64,000 bases of DNA from Sediminibacterium sp. C3 (GCF_000508085.1 NZ_KI669560.1:1707248-1771247); one strand, 5' to 3'. Numbered from the stretch's first letter, positions 1 to 8,640 are shown. Numbers and translations are program-made. The notes: a model not told the origin generated them from the sequence alone.

Positions 1-44
1 CCATTAAGTAGATTTTTTAATAGAATATTTATTTTCTTTACAGG

Positions 45-545
45 ATGAATGCCATCATAGCTGCTATTATCCAATCGTATAAATTGTTGCCTCATCCTGA
101 AGGTGGGTATTATAAGGAAACCTATCGGTCTGTAATGGAGCTGGAAGGGACTCACTTGCAGAATGGGATGAAGGGTAAGAGAAATTGTTCTACAGCGATC
201 TTGTTTTTATTGGTTCAAAATTCATTCTCCGCCTTTCACCGGATTAAGTCGGACGAGTTATGGCATTTTTATGATGGGGATCCGGTACAGATTCATGTAA
301 TTGAACCTAATGGAAATTACCATTTGATTAAATTGGGAAAGAATGCTTTGAGGAATGAAGTTTTTCAGGCAGTCGTTCCTGCTGGTGCCTGGTTCGCAAG
401 TAAAACAGAAGGTGTTTATTCTTTGGTGGGGTGTACTGTTGCCCCTGGTTTTGATTTTGCTGATTTTGAATTGGCTAATGGAGAAAGACTTGCAGCTGAA
501 TTTCCTGATCAAAAGGAACTAATATTTGCTTTTTGCAGGCATTAA
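45..545 (+). CDS. Cupin-fold DUF985 family protein
   Basis: This 166-residue protein matches the cupin_5/DUF985 family. It opens with the family's HPEGGYYKETYRS stretch (residues 17-29), and a cupin metal-site-like segment, FHRIKSDELWHFYDG (64-78), supplies His65, Glu71 and His74. The C-terminal segment VAPGFDFADFELANG is also typical. Such proteins are small cytosolic beta-barrels of poorly defined function, sometimes suggested to be sugar or nucleotide-sugar epimerase-like. The length is normal for the family. Its stop codon interlocks with that of the convergent downstream gene by 4 nt (TTAA). Family assignment is firm; activity is unknown. Confidence 0.85.
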   Translation: MNAIIAAIIQSYKLLPHPEGGYYKETYRSVMELEGTHLQNGMKGKRNCSTAILFLLVQNSFSAFHRIKSDELWHFYDGDPVQIHVIEPNGNYHLIKLGKNALRNEVFQAVVPAGAWFASKTEGVYSLVGCTVAPGFDFADFELANGERLAAEFPDQKELIFAFCRH

Positions 546-892
546 CGACTATAATGAATTAGAAAATATCCTAGAATAATCAGTAATAAAATAGAGAGTG
601 TTACTACAACAATCCATTGCTGATTTTCTATTTTTCTATTTTTTCTTTTGGATTTGCTTTTGCTAATTTGTTTTTTAAGTTGTTTATTTAAGAGCTGCGT
701 GGTACTTATAATTTGTGACTTGTCTTTGAATGCGGATAAGCCTTCCAATGCATCCATATTAAAATCAGAAGAAGCAATTTTTTCCTCCAGAACATGAATA
801 TCAGCGGCATTCACTTCGTTTTTCAGATAGTTCAGTAGCTCATCATCTGAAAGTGGCTCTTCCTGTTTAAATATGTTTTTCCAGCTTTTCAT
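542..892 (-). CDS. Small membrane protein, possible anti-sigma partner
   Basis: This 116-residue protein has an acidic N-terminal cytosolic part, a Lys/Arg-rich stretch (about residues 69-90, with KKQISKSKSKRKNRK) and one C-terminal membrane helix (about 93-113, WIVVVTLSILLLIILGYFLI). The start overlaps the stop of the upstream ECF-type sigma gene by 4 nt (ATGA), so the two are translationally coupled. A one-helix protein coupled to a sigma factor is the usual setting of an anti-sigma factor, so that role is inferred from context. No HxxxCxxC zinc motif is present, and sequence alone does not confirm the function. Confidence 0.65.
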   Translation of the reverse strand: MKSWKNIFKQEEPLSDDELLNYLKNEVNAADIHVLEEKIASSDFNMDALEGLSAFKDKSQIISTTQLLNKQLKKQISKSKSKRKNRKIENQQWIVVVTLSILLLIILGYFLIHYSR

Positions 893-1455
893 ATTCTGGT
901 TTGTTTTTTTAAAAGCAACAGTTTAAGATTTCGCTTTCCATTTTGAATATTGCTTTTTACCTGTAAAAGGGTATACCCGGTGATTTCACTGATTTGCTGA
1001 TAGCTTTTTTTATGATGATAAAATAAAGTTATGCAGGATTTCTGTTCTTGATTTAATTCTTCAAGTGCTTCTTCCAACAGGTTTAAATTTATTTCTTTTT
1101 CGGCTATGTATTCTTTATCGGTATCTGTTATAAATAGCTTTTCATCCTGCTGATCTAGCTCTAAGGTACTTTTTCTATCTCTTAATTTCATTAAACAATA
1201 ATTGCAGGCTATTTTATATAGCCAGCTTTTGGGATAGTCAACCTGGTATTTTTCCAGCTCATTCAAAGCCTTCAGAAATATTTGCTGAACTGCATCCTTT
1301 GCTTCCTCTTCGTTTTTCAGATACTTCATGCAAACGCCTAACAGAAGAAGGGTGTACCGCTGCAATAAAATACCCAGCCATTCTTTATTAAAATCTGACT
1401 GGTACTTTTTAAGTAATTCGTTATCGGTAATATGGTTAAAAGCAGCCTTATTCAC
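889..1455 (-). CDS. RNA polymerase sigma factor, ECF (sigma-70) family
   Basis: At 188 residues this has ECF sigma factor length. Region 2 is visible around KYLKNEEEAKDAVQQIFLKAL and PKSWLYKIACNYCLMKLRD. Region 4 lies in the last third (LNQEQKSCITLFYHHKKSYQQISEITGYT, then a recognition-helix-like QVKSNIQNGKRNLKLLLL). It should direct RNA polymerase to a dedicated set of promoters. The start is GTG at 1455; a TAA lies in frame just upstream, so no longer start is available. It is the first gene of a two-gene unit with a coupled membrane protein. The target regulon cannot be read from this window. Confidence 0.9.
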   Translation of the reverse strand: MNKAAFNHITDNELLKKYQSDFNKEWLGILLQRYTLLLLGVCMKYLKNEEEAKDAVQQIFLKALNELEKYQVDYPKSWLYKIACNYCLMKLRDRKSTLELDQQDEKLFITDTDKEYIAEKEINLNLLEEALEELNQEQKSCITLFYHHKKSYQQISEITGYTLLQVKSNIQNGKRNLKLLLLKKQTRI

Positions 1456-1525
1456 AGTTTAAATAAAAGCATTTTTCTTAAGATGCAGGCATAATTAAAT
1501 TCCATATCTTCCGTTTAAAATTTAA

Positions 1526-2314
1526 ATGACATTTATAACTGCCATCGTTGCCGTAGTGCCTATCAGGGCAGAAGCGGCTCATCAATCGGAAATGGTATCT
1601 CAATTGTTATTCGGAGAACTGGCAGAAATTATTGAAGGGAATCCTCTTTTAGTTACAGGTAGCTTTGTTAAAATCAAAACCCAATTTGATGGGTATGAAG
1701 GTTGGTGTCAGGCTGCACAGCTGGCAAGGGTGCCAGAAGCATTGGCCATTCAATTTACAGCAGAAATTGCTGGGGGCTTTTTGAACCCAATTCAAGTGAA
1801 TGGGACAAATATGCAATTACCTTTTGGTGTTTCATTGGGGCTTTTCAAGGATCAGCAATTGAATCTGGAGGGGTATCAGTTTACCTATCAGGGGCAATTA
1901 ATCCATCCAGAGAATAATCTGCTAACAACAGAAAAAATAAAAGAAATTGCTACTCTTTTTTTGAATACGCCTTATTTGTGGGGAGGGAGAACCCTGTTTG
2001 GAATTGATTGCAGCGGATTTGTTCAGCAGGTTTATCGTTATTTCAATATAGCGCTTCCGCGAGATGCCTACCAGCAGGCAGAATTAGGGTCCGATATTGC
2101 ATTTCTTGCTGAATCAAAATGCGGAGATCTTGCATTTTTTGATAACCCTTCAGGAAAAATTACACATGTAGGAATACTGCTCAGTGAGTCGCAAATAATA
2201 CACGCATCTGGTAAAGTACGTATTGACAGTATTGACCAGGCAGGTATACTGAACACAGATACAGGAGAGAGAACACATTCCCTCAGATTGATAAAGAGAT
2301 ATTCCGGGGAGTAA
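1526..2314 (+). CDS. C40 family (NlpC/P60) peptidase with SH3-like N-terminus
   Basis: This 262-residue protein is a cell-wall gamma-D-glutamyl-diamino acid endopeptidase relative of the dipeptidyl peptidase VI type. An SH3-like region (residues 1-125; FGELAEIIEG and VKIKTQFDGYEGW) precedes the NlpC/P60 domain. The catalytic set is visible: Cys162 in GIDCSGFVQQVY, His214 in ITHVGILL and His226 in IIHASG. No clear signal peptide is present, which suggests cytosolic recycling of murein peptides as for related Bacillus and Bacteroides enzymes. It is divergent from the sigma gene, with 70 nt between them. Confidence 0.88.
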   Translation: MTFITAIVAVVPIRAEAAHQSEMVSQLLFGELAEIIEGNPLLVTGSFVKIKTQFDGYEGWCQAAQLARVPEALAIQFTAEIAGGFLNPIQVNGTNMQLPFGVSLGLFKDQQLNLEGYQFTYQGQLIHPENNLLTTEKIKEIATLFLNTPYLWGGRTLFGIDCSGFVQQVYRYFNIALPRDAYQQAELGSDIAFLAESKCGDLAFFDNPSGKITHVGILLSESQIIHASGKVRIDSIDQAGILNTDTGERTHSLRLIKRYSGE

Positions 2315-2317
2315 AAA

Positions 2318-2470
2318 TTACATCAAATCCATACCCTTGGCAAAATAGGTAACCACGCCAGGAAGGGCAAGCCAGAAGAATTCACGGTATACAATCAGGA
2401 GTACAATCATGGCAGTAAGCCAGAAAAAGAACAACATCCAATATTTACCAGTAGATTGTTTAGCTTCCAT
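2318..2470 (-). CDS. Small single-pass membrane protein (50 aa), unassigned
   Basis: A 50-codon ORF starts at ATG 2470 and stops at TAA 2318. The predicted protein begins MEAKQSTGKYWMLFFFWLTA, continues as a hydrophobic helix (MIVLLIVY), then has an aromatic REFFWLALPGVV stretch and a short polar tail. It fills the gap between the NlpC/P60 gene (3 nt away, convergent) and the TauE-type gene 36 nt upstream on the same strand, so it may be co-transcribed with tauE and ppa. No strong Shine-Dalgarno is present. I do not recognise the family; composition and placement favour a real small membrane protein. Confidence 0.55.
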   Translation of the reverse strand: MEAKQSTGKYWMLFFFWLTAMIVLLIVYREFFWLALPGVVTYFAKGMDLM

Positions 2471-2506
2471 TGTATCTTAATTTTTAACAAAGATAAGGAG
2501 GGTGAA

Positions 2507-2944
2507 TCAATTCACCCTCGTCTCTTCAATAGATTGTTTATTTTTTGTTGTATGATTCGTCTCAACCGGCTTTTTTTTGTCTAAAAACAACATTTTCAGA
2601 CTCAGGAATAGCATTACTAATGCAAAAATCTTCTTCATTTTATCGTCGGAAAGATTCAATGCCAGTTTGCTTCCCAGATATCCTCCTGCCAGGAAAGCCA
2701 GCGCAATTACAAATACATAATTGAAATTAATTTGACCTTGCTTGTAATACTGCCATACAGCCAGTGCTACTACAGGTAAAACAAGCACCCCAAGCGAAGT
2801 GCCTTGTGCTTGTTTCTGGGTAAATCCCAATACAAAAACAAGCGCCGGCACCATGATGATTCCCCCGCCAATCCCTACCAAGCCACTCAGAAATCCGGCA
2901 GCAAGTCCAATGATGACCAATAGCAGAAGGGTGGTGGTACTCAT
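2507..2944 (-). CDS. TauE/SafE family permease, half-size
   Basis: This 145-residue membrane protein carries one TauE/SafE repeat. It has the N-terminal GLVGIGGGIIMVPALV glycine motif, the QAQGTSLGVLVLP segment and four probable membrane helices, followed by a charged tail (about residues 122-145). Full-length members have two repeats and about 250 residues, so this would have to work as a dimer if it is an anion or sulfur-compound permease. The stop is clean and the downstream sequence does not encode a second repeat, so it is a genuinely short form, not a frameshift. It lies 5 nt downstream of the pyrophosphatase gene. Confidence 0.8.
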   Translation of the reverse strand: MSTTTLLLLVIIGLAAGFLSGLVGIGGGIIMVPALVFVLGFTQKQAQGTSLGVLVLPVVALAVWQYYKQGQINFNYVFVIALAFLAGGYLGSKLALNLSDDKMKKIFALVMLFLSLKMLFLDKKKPVETNHTTKNKQSIEETRVN

Positions 2945-2949
2945 AAAAA

Positions 2950-3498
2950 TTATTGTCCAAAAATTTCCTTGTAAAAGCTGATAGCTTCTTCCACAATGGT
3001 TAAGGCTTTTGCCTTATCTCCAAAGTCTTCTACCAGTACTTCCTTTTTTTCCAGGCGCTTGTATTCCTGAAAGAAGTGTCTGAGTTCATCAAAAAAGTGT
3101 CTGGGGAGTTCTTCAATATTATTATAGTGGTTCACACCCGGATCGGTGGCGGCAACTGCAATGATTTTATCATCGGGTTCTCCTCCGTCAATCATTTGCA
3201 TTACCCCGATTACTTTAGCTTCCATTAAAGTTAAAGGCTGCACGGGTAAAGAAGTAATCACTAAAATATCAAGCGGGTCTTTATCTCCACCATAAGTCTG
3301 AGGAATGAATCCGTAGTTAATGGGATAATAAAAGGAAGAGAAAATTACTCTGTCCAATTTTAAAAGTCCGCTTGGCTTGTCTATTTCATATTTACATCTG
3401 GATCCCTGAGGTATTTCAATTACTGCATTTACTATGCGGGGGGCATTTTCTCCATAATGAACTCCATGCCAGGGGTGTAATACTGTAGTTTGCTTCAT
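2950..3498 (-). CDS. ppa: Inorganic pyrophosphatase (family I)
   Basis: The 182-residue enzyme hydrolyses pyrophosphate to two phosphates in the cytosol. The family I signature is present: SSFYYPINYGFIPQTYGGDK followed by DPLDILV with its metal-binding aspartates. The start is placed at ATG 3498 (MKQTTVLHPWHG). An upstream in-frame GTG (3543) would give 15 extra residues but would overlap the preceding lipoprotein gene by 34 nt, and those residues are not family-like. It sits between a lipoprotein gene and the half-size TauE gene on the same strand. Confidence 0.93.
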   Translation of the reverse strand: MKQTTVLHPWHGVHYGENAPRIVNAVIEIPQGSRCKYEIDKPSGLLKLDRVIFSSFYYPINYGFIPQTYGGDKDPLDILVITSLPVQPLTLMEAKVIGVMQMIDGGEPDDKIIAVAATDPGVNHYNNIEELPRHFFDELRHFFQEYKRLEKKEVLVEDFGDKAKALTIVEEAISFYKEIFGQ

Positions 3499-3509
3499 AT
3501 CTTGGTTCT

Positions 3510-3908
3510 TTATTGTTTGGGTTGGTTCAAGTTCACCAACCAACGGTTATTTTGTTTGATAATGATTGTCTTTTTCCCGGTTGTATCCAATGAAGTGCTA
3601 TGATACATCAAAACAGTGCTGTCATTGGGTTCTGAAACTTCTTTAATATTAATAGAAGCAGTCCTTAATTCCTGTCTGCCTTCCTTGTCTTTTTCCCTGT
3701 ATTCTTTTTCTATATTTTCAAGGATGGCTTTGTTTTCCTTAGAATCCAGCATATAGAAAGAAGCTCTTTCAAAATCACCTTTTAAGCAGGCATCAATAAA
3801 TTCTCTTCCTGCATCCAGGCCGTTTTCTGCCGGAACCATGGGAGCGGAAGTTGTACTACAGCTTGCAAGCATTAAGGATATTCCTGTCAAAAAATGATTC
3901 AGTTTCAT
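3510..3908 (-). CDS. Lipoprotein with NTF2-like (DUF4878-type) fold, putative
   Basis: This 132-residue protein begins with a short lipoprotein signal ending in a lipobox (LMLASC, Cys17). The mature part has the rhythm of small DUF4878/NTF2-like lipoproteins: GREFIDACLKGDFERASFYML, a charged helix, then a beta-rich end (STVLMYHSTSLDTTGKKTIIIKQNNRWLVNL). It is probably anchored in the cell envelope and of unknown function. It is 11 nt upstream of ppa and likely in the same transcript. The lipoprotein call is firm; the fold assignment is tentative. Confidence 0.75.
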   Translation of the reverse strand: MKLNHFLTGISLMLASCSTTSAPMVPAENGLDAGREFIDACLKGDFERASFYMLDSKENKAILENIEKEYREKDKEGRQELRTASINIKEVSEPNDSTVLMYHSTSLDTTGKKTIIIKQNNRWLVNLNQPKQ

Positions 3909-3950
3909 TTATCGAAGTTAGTTAATTAACCCCATTGCAAAGATGGTCCA

Positions 3951-4688
3951 TTAAAACGCCAGATAGTAGGGTTTTAGTATGGATTTAAATACTTCTGAAT
4001 AATCGGGACCTACTTTTATGCAGATTTCTTCCTTTATTTCAGTCGTATTGTTTTTTTTCTCCTTTTTTAATTTTCGAAGTAAAAACATTGATCTGAAAAA
4101 TGGATGAGATTCTGATTGTTTTACATAGCAGCAGTGAACAAGGGATAGTTTTTCCCTGTGGGCCAATTCCCTCCATTCTTCAGTTCTTTGATATGGTATT
4201 AATACGGCTCCAATTCCGTCATCAGATAATAAATCTACCATTGCCCTAGCCAGAAAATTTAAGCTGAACTCCTGGCTGTGCATGGCCAGATTCCGGTTAT
4301 GCTGACTGCTTTTTAGCTGATTTTCAAAAAATGGAGGATTCGAGATAATTAAATCGAATTTTCTGTTCTGTTCCTGTAGGTATTCTGCCATCGATTGATG
4401 ATGAACAAAGAGTTGATTTTTCCATGGACTAGCATCAAAGTTTTCCCTTGCCTGAATAGCTGCATTTTTATCAATTTCTACAGCATCAATAGTTGATTGG
4501 GTAAACTGGGCAAGCATTAAGGAAAGTAATCCGGTACCGGTACCAATATCCAGTATTTGTTTTGTCTCAGGCTTAAGTGCATGCTTTACAGTCCATGCCC
4601 CGAATAAACAGGCATCTGTGCAAACTTTCATAGCAGTTTTATCCTGGTGTACAGTAAAGGATTTAAAAGAAAAATAAGTATTAGCCAT
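3951..4688 (-). CDS. trmN6: tRNA1(Val) (adenine(37)-N6)-methyltransferase
   Basis: This 245-residue SAM-dependent methyltransferase of the YfiC/TrmN6 type methylates A37 of tRNA-Val. It shows the N-terminal FSFKSFTVHQDKTAMKVCTD block, motif I (LDIGTGTGLLSLMLAQ) and the adenine-N6 catalytic motif IV (ISNPPFF). ATG 4688 (MANTYF) is chosen over an ATG 14 codons upstream, because that one lies inside the end of the oligopeptidase B gene and the extra residues do not match the family. A tRNA-Val gene (anticodon TAC), a plausible class of substrate, is elsewhere in the window. Confidence 0.9.
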   Translation of the reverse strand: MANTYFSFKSFTVHQDKTAMKVCTDACLFGAWTVKHALKPETKQILDIGTGTGLLSLMLAQFTQSTIDAVEIDKNAAIQARENFDASPWKNQLFVHHQSMAEYLQEQNRKFDLIISNPPFFENQLKSSQHNRNLAMHSQEFSLNFLARAMVDLLSDDGIGAVLIPYQRTEEWRELAHREKLSLVHCCYVKQSESHPFFRSMFLLRKLKKEKKNNTTEIKEEICIKVGPDYSEVFKSILKPYYLAF

Positions 4689-4692
4689 TCTG

Positions 4693-6855
4693 TTATTCCA
4701 TAATGCCTTCCAGGGCAAGCAGGAATGCAAAGTTAAAGGCCGTTTCTTTTAAGTAGTCAAATCTTCCTGAAGCACCGCCATGACCATAATCCATATTTGT
4801 CTTTAAAAGCAGCAAATTATTGTCTGTTTTCAGACTCCTCAATTTGGCTACCCATTTAGCAGGTTCAAAATACTGTACCTGACTATCATGTAATCCGGTT
4901 GTGACCAATAAGTTCGGATATTTTTTAGCAGTAACATTTTCGTAAGGAGAGTAGCTCTTCTGATAATCGTAATAGATTTTTTCTTTTGGATTACCCCATT
5001 CATCAAATTCATTGGTCGTTAACGGAATACTTTCATCTAACATGGTATTTACAACATCCACAAAAGGTACTTCTGCAATAACACCGTTCCATAAGTCTGG
5101 CGCCATGGTACTAACAGCGCCCATCAATAATCCACCAGCACTTCCTCCGTTGGCGTACAAATGTTCTTTACTGGTAAATTGCTCTTGAATCAGATACTCT
5201 CCGCAGTTGATGAAATCGGTGAATGAATTTTTTTTCTTCAATAATTTTCCTTCTTCGTACCATTGTCTTCCCAGATCTTCGCCTCCTCTGATATGGGCCA
5301 GTGCATATACGAATCCTCTGTTCAATAAACTGATAATCGTGCTGTTGAATTCAGCATCCAGCGAATATCCGTAAGATCCGTACGCATATAATAACAATGG
5401 AGATTTCCCGTCTTTCTTTAATCCCTTCTTATAAACCAATGAAATCGGAATTTTTGTGCCGTCGCTTGCTGGTGCATAAATACGCTCTGTTACATAATCA
5501 TTGATTTTATATCCTCCCAGCACTTCCACTTGCTTTTGTAAGGTTTTACTCTTATTCTGAACATGATAATCGTAAACCGAGTAAGGAGTAGTTAAAGATG
5601 TGTAGATGAATCTGATAGAGTCTGTAAAATAATTAGGATTCGCCCCTAAATTTGCTGTATAAGCTGGTTCATCAAAGGCAATATAATGTTCTCCGGAACT
5701 AAAGCTCTGTTTGATATTCAGTTGGATGAGTCCATTCTTTCTCTCTGTAATAACGGTAAATTTTTTATATGCATCAACACTTTGAACCAGAATATCTTTT
5801 CTGTGTGGAATCACTTCTTTCCAGTTGGCAACACCGGTTTTATTGAGTGGACATTCCATGACTCTGAAATTCAGGGCATCCAAATTGGTCCGGATTAAGA
5901 AACGGTCATCCAATGCAACAACGTCGTATAGTACATTTTTTATTCTTGGCTGGAATGAAACAAAAGCATCATTGGGCTGATTGGCATTGATGAATAAAAC
6001 TTCCGAAGAAAGGGTTGCCTGTGAAGTAATCAGAATAAACTGTCCGTTTTTGGTTTTGCTCACCCCGATATAATTGCTTTTGTCTTTTTCTTCGTAAACT
6101 ATTTGGTCTGTGCCAGAACTTCCCAACTGATGCCTCATGATTTTTTCAGACAGTAAAGTAACTGGGTTATTTAAAGTATAAAAAATCGTTTTGTTATCGT
6201 TGGCCCATACGCCCTGGCCACTGGTTCCTTTAATGGCATCTGATAATATTTCTCCGGTCTCCAGATTTTTTATTTTTAAAGTATACTGCCTTCTGGACAC
6301 TTCATCAACACCAAAAAGCAGGAGCCGGTTATCCGGACTCACTGTAATGCCAGTGATGTAGTAATAGGCTTTTCCTTCGGCCATCTGATCTACGTCAAGT
6401 AAAATTTCTTCTTTTGCGTTAAGGCTTCCTTTTTTCCGGCAATATTTATAATATTGTTTGCCTTCCTCTGCTCGGGTGTAATAATAATATCCATTATTGA
6501 ATACAGGAACAGATTCATCTTTTTCCTTAATCCGGGCTTTCATTTCATTGAAAAGCTGGGTCTGTAAATCTCTGGTTCCAGCCATCAATTTCTCTGTATA
6601 GTCATTTTCTTCTGTCAGGTATTTGACTACTTCCGTGCTGTCAGGACCTTTTTTAAAATAGTCAATCATCCAGTAATAAGGGTCTGGAACAGTATCACCA
6701 TGCAATATTCTAGTATGTTCTTTTTGGGCGGCAACCGGTGCCTGCACTTTCGGCCATTGATAGCTCATTTCTTTCTTGTTTTTTACATTGGAACAGCCTG
6801 TCAGCAGCAGGGAAAAAACGCATATAGACAAAATCAGTCTCATGGAATGGTTCAT
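4693..6855 (-). CDS. ptrB: Oligopeptidase B, S9 family serine peptidase, lipoprotein form
   Basis: The 720-residue protein has a seven-bladed propeller region followed by an alpha/beta hydrolase domain. The catalytic triad is visible: Ser572 in YANGGSAGGLLMGA, Asp657 in TTGLHDSQVQYFEPAKW and His692 in DYGHGG. Oligopeptidase B cleaves short peptides after Arg or Lys. A lipoprotein signal (LLLTGC, Cys21) places it in the envelope, unlike cytosolic enterobacterial PtrB. A second ATG 12 nt in (MRLILS) is an equally good start. The trmN6 start follows 4 nt after its stop. Divergent from the sensor gene at 6929. Confidence 0.92.
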   Translation of the reverse strand: MNHSMRLILSICVFSLLLTGCSNVKNKKEMSYQWPKVQAPVAAQKEHTRILHGDTVPDPYYWMIDYFKKGPDSTEVVKYLTEENDYTEKLMAGTRDLQTQLFNEMKARIKEKDESVPVFNNGYYYYTRAEEGKQYYKYCRKKGSLNAKEEILLDVDQMAEGKAYYYITGITVSPDNRLLLFGVDEVSRRQYTLKIKNLETGEILSDAIKGTSGQGVWANDNKTIFYTLNNPVTLLSEKIMRHQLGSSGTDQIVYEEKDKSNYIGVSKTKNGQFILITSQATLSSEVLFINANQPNDAFVSFQPRIKNVLYDVVALDDRFLIRTNLDALNFRVMECPLNKTGVANWKEVIPHRKDILVQSVDAYKKFTVITERKNGLIQLNIKQSFSSGEHYIAFDEPAYTANLGANPNYFTDSIRFIYTSLTTPYSVYDYHVQNKSKTLQKQVEVLGGYKINDYVTERIYAPASDGTKIPISLVYKKGLKKDGKSPLLLYAYGSYGYSLDAEFNSTIISLLNRGFVYALAHIRGGEDLGRQWYEEGKLLKKKNSFTDFINCGEYLIQEQFTSKEHLYANGGSAGGLLMGAVSTMAPDLWNGVIAEVPFVDVVNTMLDESIPLTTNEFDEWGNPKEKIYYDYQKSYSPYENVTAKKYPNLLVTTGLHDSQVQYFEPAKWVAKLRSLKTDNNLLLLKTNMDYGHGGASGRFDYLKETAFNFAFLLALEGIME

Positions 6856-6928
6856 TTTTATGAAAATAATGAATAATGAGAAAACCGGATGGTATTATAT
6901 TTCGTAGATAGGGCATAAAATCATCCCT

Positions 6929-7738
6929 ATGGTTTCAATCATCTCCAAACAAAGAGCCGCTTCCCGCAGACTTATTTCCTTTGGTGTTGTTGCACTTACC
7001 GTTATTCTGGGCACAGGTATAACCAACCATATCAGAGGTCTTTGGTTATCTGCCTGTCTTTTATACGCATTTGCATTTGTTATTGGAATCATTATGTTGT
7101 TGGATTATTGGGGCTATAGCAGGTTTAAAAATACTTCAGTGGTATTAGCAGTAAACATATTCTTGTGTGCAATCACTTCGGTGGAGGGACTAAATGCTGG
7201 GGCTTATCTCTATATTATTCCCACCATTTTTGCCCTGGTTTTTATGCTGGGCAATACCAGGGAATACAGGGCAGAAGTAATTGGGTATTTTGTTATCAGC
7301 GTACTAACTTTTGCCGCAACCATTCTTTTTGTTCCCAATTCAAGTAAATGGCAGAACATCAGCGATGATATTTACCAAAAAATGTTTACGACCAATGCCA
7401 TAGCCGTGGTTGTGCTTTGTGCAGTGTTTGCCTACATTGGTATTTATTTTGAAAGGAAAGTCTATGAACGATTGATTAATGAGCGAAATAAGGCAAGACA
7501 CCAGGAGCAAATGATCAGAGAGCAAAATGGTTATTTAAGAGAGATTGCATTTATGAGTTCACATACGGTCCGCGCACCTTTGAGTAATATATTGGGTCTG
7601 GCAGCATTGATGCGGGATGTTCCGAATGATCCGGATACATTTATTTTGGTAAAAGAGGGGATTGCAACCGCTGCGCAGGATCTGGATAAAGCCATTCACC
7701 ATATGGTTTCTAAAACAGGCAATTTGATTAAGCGATAA
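6929..7738 (+). CDS. Membrane sensor with histidine-kinase dimerisation domain but no ATPase domain
   Basis: This 269-residue protein has about six N-terminal membrane helices (residues 15-170), a charged coiled linker (FERKVYERLINERNKARHQEQ) and then a HisKA-like segment, MSSHTVRAPLSNILGLAALM, in which the His of SSHTVRAPL sits at the usual phospho-acceptor position. The reading frame ends about 55 residues later at LIKR, before any N, G1 or G2 box. The following 90 nt are a terminator, so there is no remnant ATPase domain. It may be a phosphotransfer or scaffold protein acting with another kinase, or a truncated kinase. Confidence 0.8.
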   Translation: MVSIISKQRAASRRLISFGVVALTVILGTGITNHIRGLWLSACLLYAFAFVIGIIMLLDYWGYSRFKNTSVVLAVNIFLCAITSVEGLNAGAYLYIIPTIFALVFMLGNTREYRAEVIGYFVISVLTFAATILFVPNSSKWQNISDDIYQKMFTTNAIAVVVLCAVFAYIGIYFERKVYERLINERNKARHQEQMIREQNGYLREIAFMSSHTVRAPLSNILGLAALMRDVPNDPDTFILVKEGIATAAQDLDKAIHHMVSKTGNLIKR

Positions 7739-7757
7739 TTGCAGGATTGTAAAAAAA

Positions 7758-7785
7758 GAAAAGTCCCAACATGTTGGGACTTTTC
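7758..7785. terminator. Bidirectional rho-independent terminator
   Basis: This is a perfect 28-nt palindrome with half-site GAAAAGTCCCAACA. The GC-rich core TCCCAACA/TGTTGGGA is flanked by A-rich and T-rich arms, so it can terminate in both directions. It lies between the convergent sensor gene and sdhB, serving the ends of both transcripts. Confidence 0.9.
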
Positions 7786-7831
7786 GCATTTATTTCAGTT
7801 TAATATTGAGAACTCAACAATACTAAAAAAA

Positions 7832-8596
7832 TTATTTCTCTGCACTTAAACTCGCACTTAGGTATTCTGCGTTGAGTCTGGCAATATTCGTTAACGAAAT
7901 TTCCTTTGGACAAGTTGCTTCACAAGCACCTGTATTGGTACAAGCACCGAAGCCTTCTTTATCCATCTGCGCTACCATGTTTAATACGCGGGTCTTGCGC
8001 TCGGGTTCTCCTTGTGGCAACAGCGCCAGATGGCTCACTTTGGCGCTCAGGAACAACATGGCTGAGCTGTTTTTACATGCTGCTACACAGGCCCCACATC
8101 CAATACACATGGCAGCTGCAAAACTATTGTCTGCATTGTCTTTGTTGATAGGTAAGGCATTTCCGTCAACCGCATTACCGGTGTTAACGCTGATATAACC
8201 TCCTGCCTGGATAATTCTATCAAATGAAGTTCTGTCTACTGTTAAATCTTTAATAACCGGGAAGGCATTGGCTCTCCAGGGTTCAACCACAATTGTGTCT
8301 CCGTCTTTGAATGCACGCATATGCAATTGACAGGTAGTATTTGCCTGCCAGGGGCCATGTGGCTTTCCGTTGATGTACATTGAACACATTCCACAAATCC
8401 CTTCTCTACAATCATGATCAAATGCAACTGGTTCTTCCCCTTCGCTGATCAATTGCTCGTTCAGTACATCGAACATTTCCAGGAAACTCATTTCAGATGA
8501 AATGTTTTTTACCTGATAAGTTTTAAAGTCACCTTTTGTATTGCTGTTTTTTTGTCTCCAAACTTTTAAGTTCAGATTCATATGATAGTGTTCCAT
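7832..8596 (-). CDS. sdhB: Succinate dehydrogenase/fumarate reductase iron-sulfur subunit
   Basis: This 254-residue subunit carries electrons from the flavoprotein to the membrane quinone site. All three cluster motifs are visible: [2Fe-2S] (CREGICGMC and a later CQLH), then [13 protein letters not shown] and [14 protein letters not shown] for the [4Fe-4S] and [3Fe-4S] centres. It is the last gene of the sdhC-A-B unit, 44 nt after sdhA. The start could be ATG 8596 (MEHYHM) or ATG 8581 ([10 protein letters not shown]); neither has a strong ribosome-binding site. Confidence 0.96.
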   Translation of the reverse strand: MEHYHMNLNLKVWRQKNSNTKGDFKTYQVKNISSEMSFLEMFDVLNEQLISEGEEPVAFDHDCREGICGMCSMYINGKPHGPWQANTTCQLHMRAFKDGDTIVVEPWRANAFPVIKDLTVDRTSFDRIIQAGGYISVNTGNAVDGNALPINKDNADNSFAAAMCIGCGACVAACKNSSAMLFLSAKVSHLALLPQGEPERKTRVLNMVAQMDKEGFGACTNTGACEATCPKEISLTNIARLNAEYLSASLSAEK

Positions 8597-8640
8597 TGCT
8601 AAAAATTAATTCGGTTTTTAATTTGCTTTAAATACAACGA

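Noticed and set aside
1..44. End of an upstream gene at the left edge
   Set aside because: The stretch is AT-rich and no conserved coding tail can be recognised in any frame.
2507..2944. Half-size TauE as a truncated pseudogene
   Set aside because: No second-repeat sequence remains downstream, and the frame and its tail are intact.
3499..3543. GTG-started extension of pyrophosphatase
   Set aside because: It would overlap the preceding lipoprotein gene by 34 nt and adds non-conserved residues.
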